In this document: positions 17,129-24,899 of the stretch, piece by piece | Position numbering within the stretch: the first letter of the stretch is position 1 | Layout: each line of letters starts with the position of its first letter | Source of the DNA: Pseudomonas putida | GTDB lineage: Bacteria > Pseudomonadota > Gammaproteobacteria > Pseudomonadales > Pseudomonadaceae | NCBI RefSeq assembly: GCF_003228315.1 | Contig: NZ_CP029693.1 | Location: 6,172,501 to 6,236,500, forward strand | DNA: 64,000 nt | Direction: 5' to 3' | Position numbers and translations under genes: made by a program | The notes under the pieces: generated by a model | Databases searched by the model: none | What the model was told of the DNA's origin: nothing | Seen by the model: the letters and a program-made list of their open reading frames with translations, nothing else

Positions 17129-18139
17129 TCAACGCCCCTCAAGCAACGCCCCCGCCTGATCCAGCAACGCCAGCGGCTCCTTGGTCTTGTGGATATCCAC
17201 CGACAACAACTGCCGAAACTTGCGCGCCCCCGGGAACCCGGTACCGAGCCCCAGCACATGCCGCGTGATGTGGTGCATCGCACCACCGGTTTCGAGATGC
17301 GCCGCTATATAAGGACGCAACTGCGCCAGCGCCTCGGCGCGGCTGATCACCGGCGCCGTACTGCCGAACAACTGCTGATCCACCTCGGCCATCACATAAG
17401 GATTGTGATACGCCTCGCGCCCCAGCATCACACCGTCGAACGTCTGCAAATGCTCGTGGCACGCCTCCAGCGTCTTGATCCCACCGTTGAGGATGATCTC
17501 CAACTCCGGGAAATCCGCCTTCAACCGCGCCGCCACGTCATATTGCAGCGGTGGAATCTCGCGGTTCTCCTTCGGCGATAACCCCTCAAGAATCGCAATC
17601 CGCGCATGCACGGTAAAACTCGTGCACCCGGCCTCACGAACCGTGCCGACGAAATCGCACAGTTGTTCATAACTGTCGCGCCCATTGATCCCGATGCGAT
17701 GCTTGACCGTCACCGGAATCGACACCGCATCGCGCATCGCCTTCACACAATCGGCCACCAACTGCGGATGCCCCATCAACACCGCACCAATCATATTGTT
17801 CTGCACCCGATCACTCGGGCAGCCGACATTCAGATTCACCTCGTCATAACCATGCTCTTGCGCCATGCGCGCACAAGCGGCCAGGTCCAACGGCACACTG
17901 CCACCCAACTGCAACGCCAGCGGATGCTCGGCCTCGTCGTGGCGCAGGAAACGGTCGTGATCGCCGTTGAGCAGAGCGCCGGTGGTGACCATTTCGGTGT
18001 AGAGCAGGGCGTTTTTTGATAGCAGACGCAGGAAGTAGCGGCAGTGGCGGTCCGTCCAATCCATCATAGGTGCAACGGAAAACCGCCGAGACAGCGTAGA
18101 GCTTGAATTTACTGGGGATGTAGCTGATTTCTGTACCAT
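17129..18139 (-). CDS. dusA: tRNA-dihydrouridine(20/20a) synthase DusA
   Basis: A 336-residue FMN-dependent enzyme that reduces uridine 20/20a in the tRNA D-loop. The N-terminal TIM-barrel start 'RFSVAPMMDWTDRHCRYF' (about residues 19-36) carries FMN contacts. 'NVGCPSDRVQNNMIGA' (near residue 103) contains the catalytic Cys, and 'KHRIGI' the conserved Lys/His/Arg. Length is normal. The first 18 or so residues (MVQKSATSPVNSSSTLSR) lie on the prophage side of the attachment core. So the element has replaced the natural 5' end while keeping the reading frame, and dusA is now presumably expressed from a promoter inside the element. Confidence 0.93.
   Translation of the reverse strand: MVQKSATSPVNSSSTLSRRFSVAPMMDWTDRHCRYFLRLLSKNALLYTEMVTTGALLNGDHDRFLRHDEAEHPLALQLGGSVPLDLAACARMAQEHGYDEVNLNVGCPSDRVQNNMIGAVLMGHPQLVADCVKAMRDAVSIPVTVKHRIGINGRDSYEQLCDFVGTVREAGCTSFTVHARIAILEGLSPKENREIPPLQYDVAARLKADFPELEIILNGGIKTLEACHEHLQTFDGVMLGREAYHNPYVMAEVDQQLFGSTAPVISRAEALAQLRPYIAAHLETGGAMHHITRHVLGLGTGFPGARKFRQLLSVDIHKTKEPLALLDQAGALLEGR
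18055..18066. other. Attachment core 1 inside the 5' end of dusA (attL of the prophage)
   Basis: TCCAATCCATCA encodes (on the minus strand) the MMDW stretch of DusA and recurs at 57062-57073 and, as TCCAATCCATCAT, at 57785-57797. Such cores at the start of dusA are the integration site of a known group of dusA-specific tyrosine integrases. The integrase gene begins about 175 bases away. Confidence 0.8.
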
Positions 18140-18197
18140 TTTACTCTACGTGTTTTAGGCGGGTTTTCAGGGGTAAATGGGCGTTTTTGAGAGGCCG

Positions 18198-18234
18198 TTG
18201 GTACAATGTACCAACCCCTTTCACAATTGTACCA
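18198..18234. promoter_or_regulatory. Probable integrase arm sites / operator next to int
   Basis: TTGGTACA and TGTACCAA form an inverted repeat (18198-18214), and a further half-site TTGTACCA lies at about 18227-18234, directly upstream of the integrase start. Related GGTGGTAC repeats precede the attachment cores at 57 kb, so integrase arm-type binding sites are the best explanation. Autoregulation of int through this palindrome is also possible. Confidence 0.55.
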
Positions 18235-18241
18235 GTTGACC

Positions 18242-19366
18242 ATGGCCACGATCAGAGCACGGAAACGCACCGACGGCAGCATCAGTTACACGGCACAGAT
18301 ACGCCTGTTTCGCGACGGAGCGCAAGTTTACCAAGAGAGCCAGACCTTCGCCCGAAAACAGGCTGCCCAGGCCTGGGTGCGAAAGCGCGAGACCGAACTG
18401 GACCAGCCTGGCGCCATCGAGCGGGCAAACCGCAAAGGCGCCACTATCAAGGAAATGATCGACCGTTATCTGGTCGAAATGGAAAAAGTGCGTCCATTGG
18501 GCAAAACCAAACTGGCCACGCTCAAGGCAATCAGCGAGTCGTACCTGGGCAAGCTCAACGACCAGGACATCAACAGTCAGCAGTTGGTCGAGTATGCACT
18601 GTGGCGCATGGGCAAAGAGGGCGGAAGCGTCCAACCCCAGACGGCCGGTAACGATCTGGCCCATCTCGGCGCAGTACTTTCTATCGCCCGGCCGGCATGG
18701 GGGTATGAAGTTAATCCTCACGCAATGGCGGACGCCCGTAAGGTGCTGAAGAAGCTCGGCTATAACATGAAAAGCCGGGAGCGTGATCGGCGGCCTACCC
18801 TGGAAGAGTTGGACAAACTCCTGACGCACTTTCGGGCGATTCAATCTCGCCGTCCTACTTCGATCAATATGCTCAAGCTGACCGGGTTTGCATTGTTCTC
18901 GACCCGTCGTCAGGAAGAAATCACGCGGATTTTGTGGACGGATCTGGACGAAGACGGCCGACGGGTGTTGGTGCGCGACATGAAGAATCCCGGTCAAAAG
19001 ATCGGTAACGATGTGTGGTGTCATCTCCCACCCGAGGCTTGGGACATTCTTCAAACAATGCCGAAATCACTGCCGGAGATTTTTCCGTATAGCGCTGAAT
19101 CAGTGTCGACGTCCTGGACCAGGGCTTGCAAGATTGTGGGCATCGAGGATCTGCATTTCCATGACTTGCGCCATGAAGGGGTCAGTCGACTGTTTGAGAT
19201 GGATTGGGATATTCCGCGAGTCGCCAGCGTGTCGGGGCATAGGGACTGGAACTCGATGCGCCGTTACACGCATTTACGCGGTCGTGGCGACATTTATGGG
19301 AATTGGAAGTGGCTGGAGAAAGTCCTGCAGGCGCCCGTTATATTGGGCGCCCGGACATTGAAGTAA
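18242..19366 (+). CDS. int: Phage tyrosine integrase (dusA-specific)
   Basis: A 374-residue tyrosine recombinase. The catalytic Arg lies in 'FALFSTRRQEEI', followed by 'HDLRHEGVSR' (about residues 305-314) with His and Arg, then 'GHRDWNSMRRYTH' with the nucleophile Tyr at about residue 341. The N-terminal arm-binding domain ('RARKRTDGSISYTAQIR') and a core-binding domain come before it. ATG 18242 was chosen over an ATG 36 bases upstream because the standard domain starts there and the upstream part overlaps the arm-site palindrome. It adjoins dusA at the left end of the prophage and should catalyse insertion into and excision from dusA. Confidence 0.93.
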   Translation: MATIRARKRTDGSISYTAQIRLFRDGAQVYQESQTFARKQAAQAWVRKRETELDQPGAIERANRKGATIKEMIDRYLVEMEKVRPLGKTKLATLKAISESYLGKLNDQDINSQQLVEYALWRMGKEGGSVQPQTAGNDLAHLGAVLSIARPAWGYEVNPHAMADARKVLKKLGYNMKSRERDRRPTLEELDKLLTHFRAIQSRRPTSINMLKLTGFALFSTRRQEEITRILWTDLDEDGRRVLVRDMKNPGQKIGNDVWCHLPPEAWDILQTMPKSLPEIFPYSAESVSTSWTRACKIVGIEDLHFHDLRHEGVSRLFEMDWDIPRVASVSGHRDWNSMRRYTHLRGRGDIYGNWKWLEKVLQAPVILGARTLK

Positions 19367-19367
19367 A

Positions 19368-19643
19368 TCAGCTTCCTCGAGGGGCGCTGTTCAACTGGTT
19401 GCTCTCTTGAATGGCTGCTGCGCGTTGTGCGTCGAGGTATTCAGCGAGGTCCGACACGTGGATTCCTTTTGCACTCTTTTGGCTGGGTTCCAATCGAGTA
19501 ATTGGGATTTTTATCTGCCCAGCTAGCACTTTGCGTTGGAACATATCGGTGGTGAGGTGCGTGAAATAGTCGTTGCAGACACGCGCCAACGGGATAATGG
19601 CCTGCCCGTCGTACTGAGCAAGCAGCACAAAAAGGGTTTTCAT
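19368..19643 (-). CDS. prtN: PrtN-family pyocin/prophage activator
   Basis: A 91-residue protein with the family start 'KTLFVLLAQYDGQAIIPL', then 'VCNDYFTHLT' and 'SQKSAKGIHVSDLAEYLD'. PrtN activates pyocin genes in Pseudomonas aeruginosa by binding P-box DNA when the SOS response removes PrtR. Here it lies in the early region of a P2-like prophage, convergent with the integrase. The ATG at 19643 is coupled by a four-base overlap (ATGA) to a small upstream gene. Role in this phage (late or early gene activation, or host pyocin cross-talk) is inferred. Confidence 0.85.
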   Translation of the reverse strand: MKTLFVLLAQYDGQAIIPLARVCNDYFTHLTTDMFQRKVLAGQIKIPITRLEPSQKSAKGIHVSDLAEYLDAQRAAAIQESNQLNSAPRGS

Positions 19644-19771
19644 TGTGCTGCCCCTTTGTTGGTCGCTCCTGTCCAGCACGCGACTGGAGATGTTTGCACC
19701 GTCCGTTTGTCACCCGAAAACGTGTTCGTGATAGCCTCGGCGGTGCCATCGTTGGGGGTTTGGGCTTGCAT
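19640..19771 (-). CDS. Small 43-residue protein coupled to prtN
   Basis: The ATG at 19771 has a strong ribosome site (AAAGGAGAGAACC), and the ORF stop overlaps the PrtN start as ATGA. The product is 43 residues, polar, rich in Thr and Ala, with no recognisable domain. The identical leader sequence before this and the next small gene (CTGAAAGGAGAGAACCATGC) supports both as real genes or as ribosome-loading leaders for prtN. Function unknown. Confidence 0.55.
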   Translation of the reverse strand: MQAQTPNDGTAEAITNTFSGDKRTVQTSPVACWTGATNKGAAQ

Positions 19772-19800
19772 GGTTCTCTCCTTTCAGTGGTGGTTGGTGC

Positions 19801-19820
19801 CGAGGGGTTGCAGCCCCTCG
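19801..19820. repeat. Inverted repeat between two small prophage genes
   Basis: CGAGGGG and CCCCTCG form a seven-base perfect stem around TTGCAG (19801-19820), extended by a few more bases on each side. It lies 15 bases after the stop of the 45-residue membrane peptide gene and could act as an attenuator or RNA-stability hairpin within the minus-strand transcript. No T run follows on that strand. Confidence 0.5.
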
Positions 19821-19834
19821 GTACCGTTCCTTTT

Positions 19835-19972
19835 TTATCGAGCCAGCCAGATCAGTACGTCTGGCACTTGTATGGCCGCGATAGCGATCAGTGCGACGGT
19901 CGCGATCGTGCCGAGCAGATTGCTCAACAATTCCCTGCTGCCCTGATGGGCGGTTTCGCTGGTGTGCTGCAT
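19835..19972 (-). CDS. Small single-span membrane peptide (45 residues)
   Basis: The ATG at 19972 is preceded by a strong ribosome site AAAGGAGAGAACC. The product has a polar N-terminus (about 20 residues), one hydrophobic helix 'TIATVALIAIAAIQV' and an aromatic end 'LIWLAR'. No family was recognised. It is in the early region of the prophage, in series with prtN, and could be a membrane-acting phage toxin or exclusion peptide, or an accessory early protein. The evidence for translation is the ribosome site and the hydrophobic design. Confidence 0.6.
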   Translation of the reverse strand: MQHTSETAHQGSRELLSNLLGTIATVALIAIAAIQVPDVLIWLAR

Positions 19973-20010
19973 GGTTCTCTCCTTTCAGTGTTGGCCGGTT
20001 GCAGCCGGCG

Positions 20011-20325
20011 TTACATGTCGCTGTCTGGTTGTCGCACCAGGTGCAGCTCCAAGCCTTCAAATTCGTTCTTGTCCTCGGTTATCGATTGCCACTCCAGAAC
20101 CGCTTGGATCTGAAGTCGCGAGCAATTCAGCACCAGAATTTCGCGCTGCCCGTCTGTTGCCCGAACGTCCAGGATGTCGACCAACCCGTCAGCACCGTAG
20201 GCGTCGGCCTGTACGGTTTTGCGGTGGTCGTTGCCCATTTGTTTCTGCAGCACGGCAATGCGGTCTTGCCGGCTGACCGATGTCTCTGCCGTGCCTTCAG
20301 CGAGTACTTGAATCTGCATTTGCAT
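20011..20325 (-). CDS. Hypothetical prophage protein (104 residues)
   Basis: The ATG at 20325 is preceded by AGAGGAC, a reasonable ribosome site. Using it makes the gene start just after the stop of the primase gene (20337). The protein is mixed alpha/beta and fairly polar, with no motif I recognise. Its place in the early operon between the primase and small regulatory genes suggests an accessory replication or host-interaction role, without further support. Confidence 0.6.
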   Translation of the reverse strand: MQMQIQVLAEGTAETSVSRQDRIAVLQKQMGNDHRKTVQADAYGADGLVDILDVRATDGQREILVLNCSRLQIQAVLEWQSITEDKNEFEGLELHLVRQPDSDM

Positions 20326-20336
20326 GTCCTCTGCGG

Positions 20337-23135
20337 TCAGGCGCTGAAAATCCAGCACTTCACGATCGGTTGCTTGGTCATGACGGCATTGGAGTACTTC
20401 GCCTGGTGGGCACGTACCGCGCTATCGGTCGCCTTGTTCGTTTCGATCAGCTTCCGGGAGCGGGAGTCCTTGAGGCGATCGCGCAGCTCGCTAATGTCCG
20501 CGACCTTCTGACGGTGCTCGGCCGCGCACTTGACGAAATCGTTGAGGTTGATGGCGATGGTGTGGTCTTTCTTGCTGTGGTTCACCACCGGGCCGTCAGC
20601 GTCCAGGCCTTCGAGGTATTCGTAGACTTCCCAGAATTCGGCCACGACTGGGTGGTCGGAACTGATCGAGGCTTGTCGCTCGATGGCCATCCGGATGATT
20701 TGGGTTCGGGTGTGGCTGATTTGTGCATCGCTGAGGGGAACGATCAGACGTAGACAATCGAGTAGGGCGAGCAGTTGGGCGTGGTTCTTGTTGATCCGCT
20801 CCACACGGATATAGCCGCGCAAGTTGTTACCGCAATGGCCACAGGCGTTCTGTTCATCTTTGAACGGCGTTTCGCAGCCAAAGCAGTGGCTGTGCAGAGT
20901 GCGCAGTTTTGCCTCGTAGCCAGGCATGCGTTGAGCGAAAAGCTCCATCACGTCCGACTCTTTGCGCACCGCCTGCAGCAGGAAGTTGCTGAGTTTTGAG
21001 CCTTCCAGTGAGTTGAGCAGATCCGCTGCCGCACGGCTTTCCGCCGTCACGGTCGGTCGCACAAAGTGCAGTTTCACAATCCGGGTCATGATCGCTTCGG
21101 ACGCGACCACCGGGGCGTTCTGGCTGATGGCAATGGTGGCGCGAAACGGTGGCTCGTAGGTCTCGTTGCCGGCGGTTTTGACGCCCTTGGTCGCCAGTGT
21201 GCCGCCGCCGTAGTAGTCCTTGAGTTCGTCCCATTCGAAGGTTTTGGCATGGGCCCTGTCGTCGCCGCTGCGATCCGACTCCAGCAGCACGACGGGCATG
21301 CCGGAGATTTGACCCATCAGGCGGCTACGGCCGGCCTTGGTGGACTTGGACGGGTCGAAACCTTCGTATCCTTCGCGGCCGAGCAGTTTCCACAGCAGGG
21401 TGAGCAGGGTGGTTTTACCGGCCCCGGCTTCGCCCGTGGCTTCCAGGAAAGGAAAGGACTGGTACCGGGCCCGGATCTGCTCGGCGAACAGCGAGCCAAA
21501 CCAGAAGGTCAGCGCCACGGTGCCCTGGGCGCCGAAGCACTGCCAGAGCAAGTCCAGCCAGCGCTGGTCGTAATCCTTGGCATCCTTCTGCAGGGCGATC
21601 TTCACGCCTTTTTGCAGACTCTTGAGTTTCAGCTTGCCCATCTCGAAGAACTCCTCTTCGTTGATGGTGATGAGCTGCCCTTCCTTAACGGCGATGTCGT
21701 TGAACACGTAGCAGCCGTACTCCCGGCTGTAGCCCACATAGTCGATGGTTTGCACGGTTTTGATACCGAAAAGCTGGTCTTTCATGATTTTGTCCAACTG
21801 TTGCCCACTACCGGTGAACACGGCTCCGGCACCCATGCCGAGAAGTCTTTTCTTGAATTCGCTGGCAGCCGCGACCTGGCCACCGGTGAAGGTGTTTTTC
21901 ACCGAGCCGCCGTCATGGGGGAAATCGACGCGGAAGAAGTACCAGGACTCGTCGGTAATCTCGTTGCGCTGGAAGTACAGAGCCTTGGGGTAGCAGTTGG
22001 CGATCTCGACCACGCAGCCGGACATGCGCAGCGCTTTGGCGCGACGCCCTTTGTCATTGAGCTGTTGGTCTTCATGGTTGTCGCTGGCATCCAGTGCCTG
22101 CATCGCGCTGTTGAACTTCGAGATGTCCAACTTCCACCAGTACAGGCGGGAGTCGAAGCCGAAGTGAAACTCTTCGCGCTCGCGCCACTGGTACATGAGC
22201 AAGGCCTTCTCGACGGCGCTTTCTGCGATCAGCAGCGCGCCGTGATGCTTGGCCTCGTCGAGCTCCTTGTCGATCCGTTGGGTACGGGCTTCGACATCGT
22301 CCATGAAAGCCCAACGCTGGTGCAGATCGTTCCAGTCGACTTTGCGCGAGTCGGGTTGAGGGATCTGTGCAGCCTCGCAAGTGAAGCCAAGGTCACGCGC
22401 CTGGCGGACCCACATGCGGGTGTATTTGTGAGCACCTGGTTCGTTGTCCAGGGCCCAAATCAGTTTTGGCGTTTTACCGGCGCGGGCGGTGATCAGGGCT
22501 TTCAGCGATTCCTCTGGATAGGCGTTCGAGGAAAGCGCGGCAACGGCAGGAATACCGTTTTGCACCAGGGCAATGGCGTCGAAAATTCCTTCGACAATCC
22601 AAAGTTCGTCGACCTGCAGCAGGTCAACGCAAGGCGGTACCCACCAGAAACCCTTGTAGCTTTCGCCGGGTTTGAAACGCGCCTTTTTCTTGCCGAAGCG
22701 GTTCGGTTTGTCGATGAGGCGTTCCCAGTAGCCACCTTTATCGAGTGGAAAGCGAACAGTTGCCGAGCCGATGTTCAGATCCCGATCAAAGTAATGCTCT
22801 TGGGAATACCAGCCTTCAATCTGGCTAATGTCGAAGCCGCGGGCGAAGGTCAAATAGGCCTTGGCACTGGCAGCAGGTTGGTCGTCGGTGGCCGGTGCGC
22901 GCTTGCTCCAGTCGTCGAACAGGTCGCTGTACAGCTCTTTCACCGGCTCCATGTAGCGGCACTTCTGCTCACGGCCGCAGCGGATGAACCACGGCTCGTC
23001 GTAGCGGGAAAACAGCCGCCGCTGGTTGCACTGCGGGCAGGTGCCTTTGCGCATGTACTGGGTGCCAGCCATGTGTTGCAGGCCAAAATCGGCCTCAAGG
23101 CGCTGCAGCACATCGGCGCGCAACTGGTGGTCCAT
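20337..23135 (-). CDS. Phage primase-helicase (toprim/zinc-finger primase with DUF927-like ATPase)
   Basis: A 932-residue multidomain replication protein. It has an N-terminal zinc finger ('CPQCNQRRLF' plus a second Cys pair 'CGREQKC', about residues 33-60). A toprim-like segment follows with 'WIVEGIFDAIAL' (about residue 180) and 'WALDNEPG' carrying acidic metal ligands. A P-loop ATPase has Walker A 'GEAGAGKTTLL' (near residue 565) and acidic 'VVLLESDRSG'. A second zinc ribbon ('CFGCETPF...CGHCGNNL') is near the C-terminus. ATG 23135 starts six bases after the stop of the upstream gene and gives the natural MDHQLRADVLQRLE start. It should prime and unwind DNA for phage replication; unlike P2, no separate gpA-type nicking gene is visible. 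Confidence 0.85.
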   Translation of the reverse strand: MDHQLRADVLQRLEADFGLQHMAGTQYMRKGTCPQCNQRRLFSRYDEPWFIRCGREQKCRYMEPVKELYSDLFDDWSKRAPATDDQPAASAKAYLTFARGFDISQIEGWYSQEHYFDRDLNIGSATVRFPLDKGGYWERLIDKPNRFGKKKARFKPGESYKGFWWVPPCVDLLQVDELWIVEGIFDAIALVQNGIPAVAALSSNAYPEESLKALITARAGKTPKLIWALDNEPGAHKYTRMWVRQARDLGFTCEAAQIPQPDSRKVDWNDLHQRWAFMDDVEARTQRIDKELDEAKHHGALLIAESAVEKALLMYQWREREEFHFGFDSRLYWWKLDISKFNSAMQALDASDNHEDQQLNDKGRRAKALRMSGCVVEIANCYPKALYFQRNEITDESWYFFRVDFPHDGGSVKNTFTGGQVAAASEFKKRLLGMGAGAVFTGSGQQLDKIMKDQLFGIKTVQTIDYVGYSREYGCYVFNDIAVKEGQLITINEEEFFEMGKLKLKSLQKGVKIALQKDAKDYDQRWLDLLWQCFGAQGTVALTFWFGSLFAEQIRARYQSFPFLEATGEAGAGKTTLLTLLWKLLGREGYEGFDPSKSTKAGRSRLMGQISGMPVVLLESDRSGDDRAHAKTFEWDELKDYYGGGTLATKGVKTAGNETYEPPFRATIAISQNAPVVASEAIMTRIVKLHFVRPTVTAESRAAADLLNSLEGSKLSNFLLQAVRKESDVMELFAQRMPGYEAKLRTLHSHCFGCETPFKDEQNACGHCGNNLRGYIRVERINKNHAQLLALLDCLRLIVPLSDAQISHTRTQIIRMAIERQASISSDHPVVAEFWEVYEYLEGLDADGPVVNHSKKDHTIAINLNDFVKCAAEHRQKVADISELRDRLKDSRSRKLIETNKATDSAVRAHQAKYSNAVMTKQPIVKCWIFSA

Positions 23136-23140
23136 GGTCT

Positions 23141-23379
23141 TCACTGCGCACGCTCCACAGCGCCGAGCTGCTTTTTCAGCTCGTTGCGAGTCCGGCAAAT
23201 GCCGGCGAGGTGCGGGACATCATGGAGCACCTTGGGCGCTCGCTGGGCACTGGGTACATTCCGATAGCGATCGGAGTACCAGATGTCAGCCATGGTGGTG
23301 TCGTACTGGCTGTTGAGCCACTGCAGGTATTGCTTTGCCTGCTGCTCGTTCAACTCCAGTTGGATGGTGATATTGCTCA
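23141..23379 (-). CDS. Small prophage protein (78 residues), unknown
   Basis: Starts at ATG 23379 (MSNITIQLELNEQQ) and ends six bases before the primase start. Amphipathic helical N-terminus, 'QQAKQYLQWLNSQYDTT', and a basic C-terminus. No family was recognised. Its tight spacing with the primase gene argues that it is a real member of the early operon. Confidence 0.65.
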
Positions 23380-23450
23380 TTTCGGCCACCAATAAAGTGC
23401 AGTTTCCCCTTACCCACGCAATGCGGGCATGTGTCAGGGGCGGTTCAGAT

Positions 23451-23825
23451 TTAGTTCGAGGTGTCGCGGGAGGTCAGCAAGCGCGCTGGTAAGAAGCGCG
23501 CCGGGACCGGGTAGCGCTTCTGCGTTTGGGTATCGAGCAGCCAGACCAGGTAACGATAAGCACTGCTGCCCGGGTAGATGCCCAGCGTTGCTACGCGCTT
23601 TGTGGTCATGCTTTCGAATTCGGTAACAGCCAGTTCGGCGATGCGTTGCACCAGGTGCTCAGGCACTTCGAGCGACTGAGTGAGGTAGCGCTTGCAGTTT
23701 TCAAGCAGCAGGTGGTCGCCGGAGAGGTGTTGTCCATGTTGGCGATACAGGTAGGCCACGGCCGCTTGTTGCATGGCGGCGCGATAGTCATTGGTGGGAT
23801 TGATCGTCAGGGTGATGGCGTTCAT
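23451..23825 (-). CDS. Hypothetical early prophage protein (124 residues)
   Basis: A 124-residue, mostly helical protein ('DYRAAMQQAAVAYLYRQHG' near the N-terminus). Its stop lies about 70 bases before the next gene, and its start overlaps the stop of the Ogr-like gene by four bases, which supports real translation. No motif was recognised. Confidence 0.65.
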   Translation of the reverse strand: MNAITLTINPTNDYRAAMQQAAVAYLYRQHGQHLSGDHLLLENCKRYLTQSLEVPEHLVQRIAELAVTEFESMTTKRVATLGIYPGSSAYRYLVWLLDTQTQKRYPVPARFLPARLLTSRDTSN

Positions 23826-24115
23826 GCGTATTCAACCTCCATATCGAGTGAGTCCAGCAAATCCGGCTGATCGTCTTGGGACTTCATCGCCAGGCGACGC
23901 AATGCAACAGGGGCTACGGGCAGCTTGACGGTTGGGTTGGGCATGCCGCTCGGGCTCATTTCATGAGTCATTTCGAACTCAGCACGCACGGACCAGCCGC
24001 AAGCTTCGTTGGCGCATTGCAGGTAGGCCACGCGCAGGAAAATGTGGGTGCCTTCGCTGGTGCGGATACGCATGCGGCTCATGCAGTGGGGGCAGACCAT
24101 TTTGTAGACGCTCAC
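23822..24115 (-). CDS. ogr: Ogr/Delta-like zinc-finger transcription activator
   Basis: A 97-residue protein with the Ogr/Delta zinc-binding pattern: 'CPHCMSRMRIRTS' near residue 9 and 'YLQCANEACGW' near residue 32 supply four Cys. P2 Ogr is about 72 residues; this protein has a longer tail. In P2-like phages it activates the late tail, head and lysis promoters with host RNA polymerase. Here it sits in the early operon, coupled by four-base overlaps on both sides, rather than at the right end of the genome as in P2. It is the natural candidate to switch on the D-to-O and P-Q late operons. Confidence 0.85.
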   Translation of the reverse strand: MSVYKMVCPHCMSRMRIRTSEGTHIFLRVAYLQCANEACGWSVRAEFEMTHEMSPSGMPNPTVKLPVAPVALRRLAMKSQDDQPDLLDSLDMEVEYA

Positions 24116-24585
24116 TGGTCGGCCTCCTTGCTGTGCAGTTGAATCGTGGCCAACACCTCGGCATGGCGAGCGCTCAGATACTTGCTGTGGGCTGCGAGAA
24201 TTGCAGCGGCTTCGCCTTTCTCGATGACTCCATCAGCCAACGCTTTGTCGATGATCTGATCGACCACACCACGCTTGGCGGCAGTGCTGACCGAGCGGCT
24301 ATACAACTCGATGTTGTCCAGGGTTTCTGGATTGGCGATCGGCACGAACATGCCGCTGTAAAGGGAGGCGACGTATTCGGGGAAAAAGCTAGTACCCGCG
24401 TCACGTTCGAGCATATGAATCTGGTCATCGCTCAAAGGCCGGCTGCCGGCGTTTTCGTAGAGGTGGTTATCGAACTTCTTGAGTTCGTAGCCGAGGCGCG
24501 CTGCGGCGCATTCGCGTCCGCCTGGGTAAGCACACACAATGGCGCTGACTACCTGGCGTCTGGTTTCTAGCACTGGGCGTTTCAT
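24112..24585 (-). CDS. Phage regulatory protein of the CII/YmfL-like family
   Basis: A 157-residue protein beginning at ATG 24585 with a good ribosome site (GAGGGAAACGAG). The N-terminal region 'VVSAIVCAYPGGRECAA' followed by 'LGYELKKFDNHLYEN' is typical of the YmfL/CII-like DNA-binding proteins in Pseudomonas and enteric prophages. The helical C-terminal half may mediate oligomerisation. It is the second gene of the leftward early operon after the Cro-like gene, the normal place of such a regulator. It likely affects the lysis-lysogeny choice. Confidence 0.75.
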   Translation of the reverse strand: MKRPVLETRRQVVSAIVCAYPGGRECAAARLGYELKKFDNHLYENAGSRPLSDDQIHMLERDAGTSFFPEYVASLYSGMFVPIANPETLDNIELYSRSVSTAAKRGVVDQIIDKALADGVIEKGEAAAILAAHSKYLSARHAEVLATIQLHSKEADQ

Positions 24586-24614
24586 GTTCTCGTTTCCCTC
24601 CTTGGCTAGCGGCA

Positions 24615-24815
24615 CTACTGTGCAACCTCGCCGTCTTTGATCCCGAGCAACACTGCTGCCCGATGTGCTTCGCCTCGACGACCTTTCTTGCGTCCGTTGA
24701 GCAGATCACTGACCAAATTTTTGTTCAGATCATGTTCGCGGCTGAACTCCGCAATACTTTTTCCCCGGCGGTCTAGAGCTGCACGGGCTTGCTCGGGGGT
24801 TAGAAGGACATGCAT
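24615..24815 (-). CDS. Cro-like helix-turn-helix regulator
   Basis: A 66-residue protein with 'KSIAEFSREHDLNKNLVSDLLNG' split as helix, turn and recognition helix (about residues 19-41). It is a compact Cro/CI-type DNA-binding domain without a dimerisation domain. It is the first gene of the leftward operon and diverges from the CI-like repressor, so it is the lytic-side regulator. ATG 24815 was chosen; the upstream in-frame TTG lacks a ribosome site. Confidence 0.8.
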   Translation of the reverse strand: MHVLLTPEQARAALDRRGKSIAEFSREHDLNKNLVSDLLNGRKKGRRGEAHRAAVLLGIKDGEVAQ

Positions 24816-24899
24816 AGTGTTCAACCGTGTTTAATCGTGTTCGACGGTGAGAATTCTTGGACAGAAAACTGTTCAAGTCAACTGGTGTTGATCAAAAAA
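24816..24899. promoter_or_regulatory. Divergent immunity switch: operators and promoters
   Basis: The 84 bases between the divergent cro-like and CI-like genes contain repeated half-sites: GTGTTCAAC (24818), GTGTTTAAT and GTGTTCGAC (about 24828-24845), and later GTTCAAGTC and GTGTTGATC (about 24871-24893). The spaced GTGTT(C/T) units look like repressor operator sites overlapping both promoters. The arrangement is the genetic switch of a temperate phage. Confidence 0.65.

Noticed and set aside
19710..20060. Minus-strand frame of 116 codons
   Set aside because: It is out of frame with two better-supported small genes that each have strong ribosome sites.
21066..23267. Long open frame (733 codons) on the plus strand opposite the primase gene
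   Set aside because: It is the antisense of a well-recognised primase-helicase; no motif, no ribosome site and implausible composition. A product of GC-rich codon bias.
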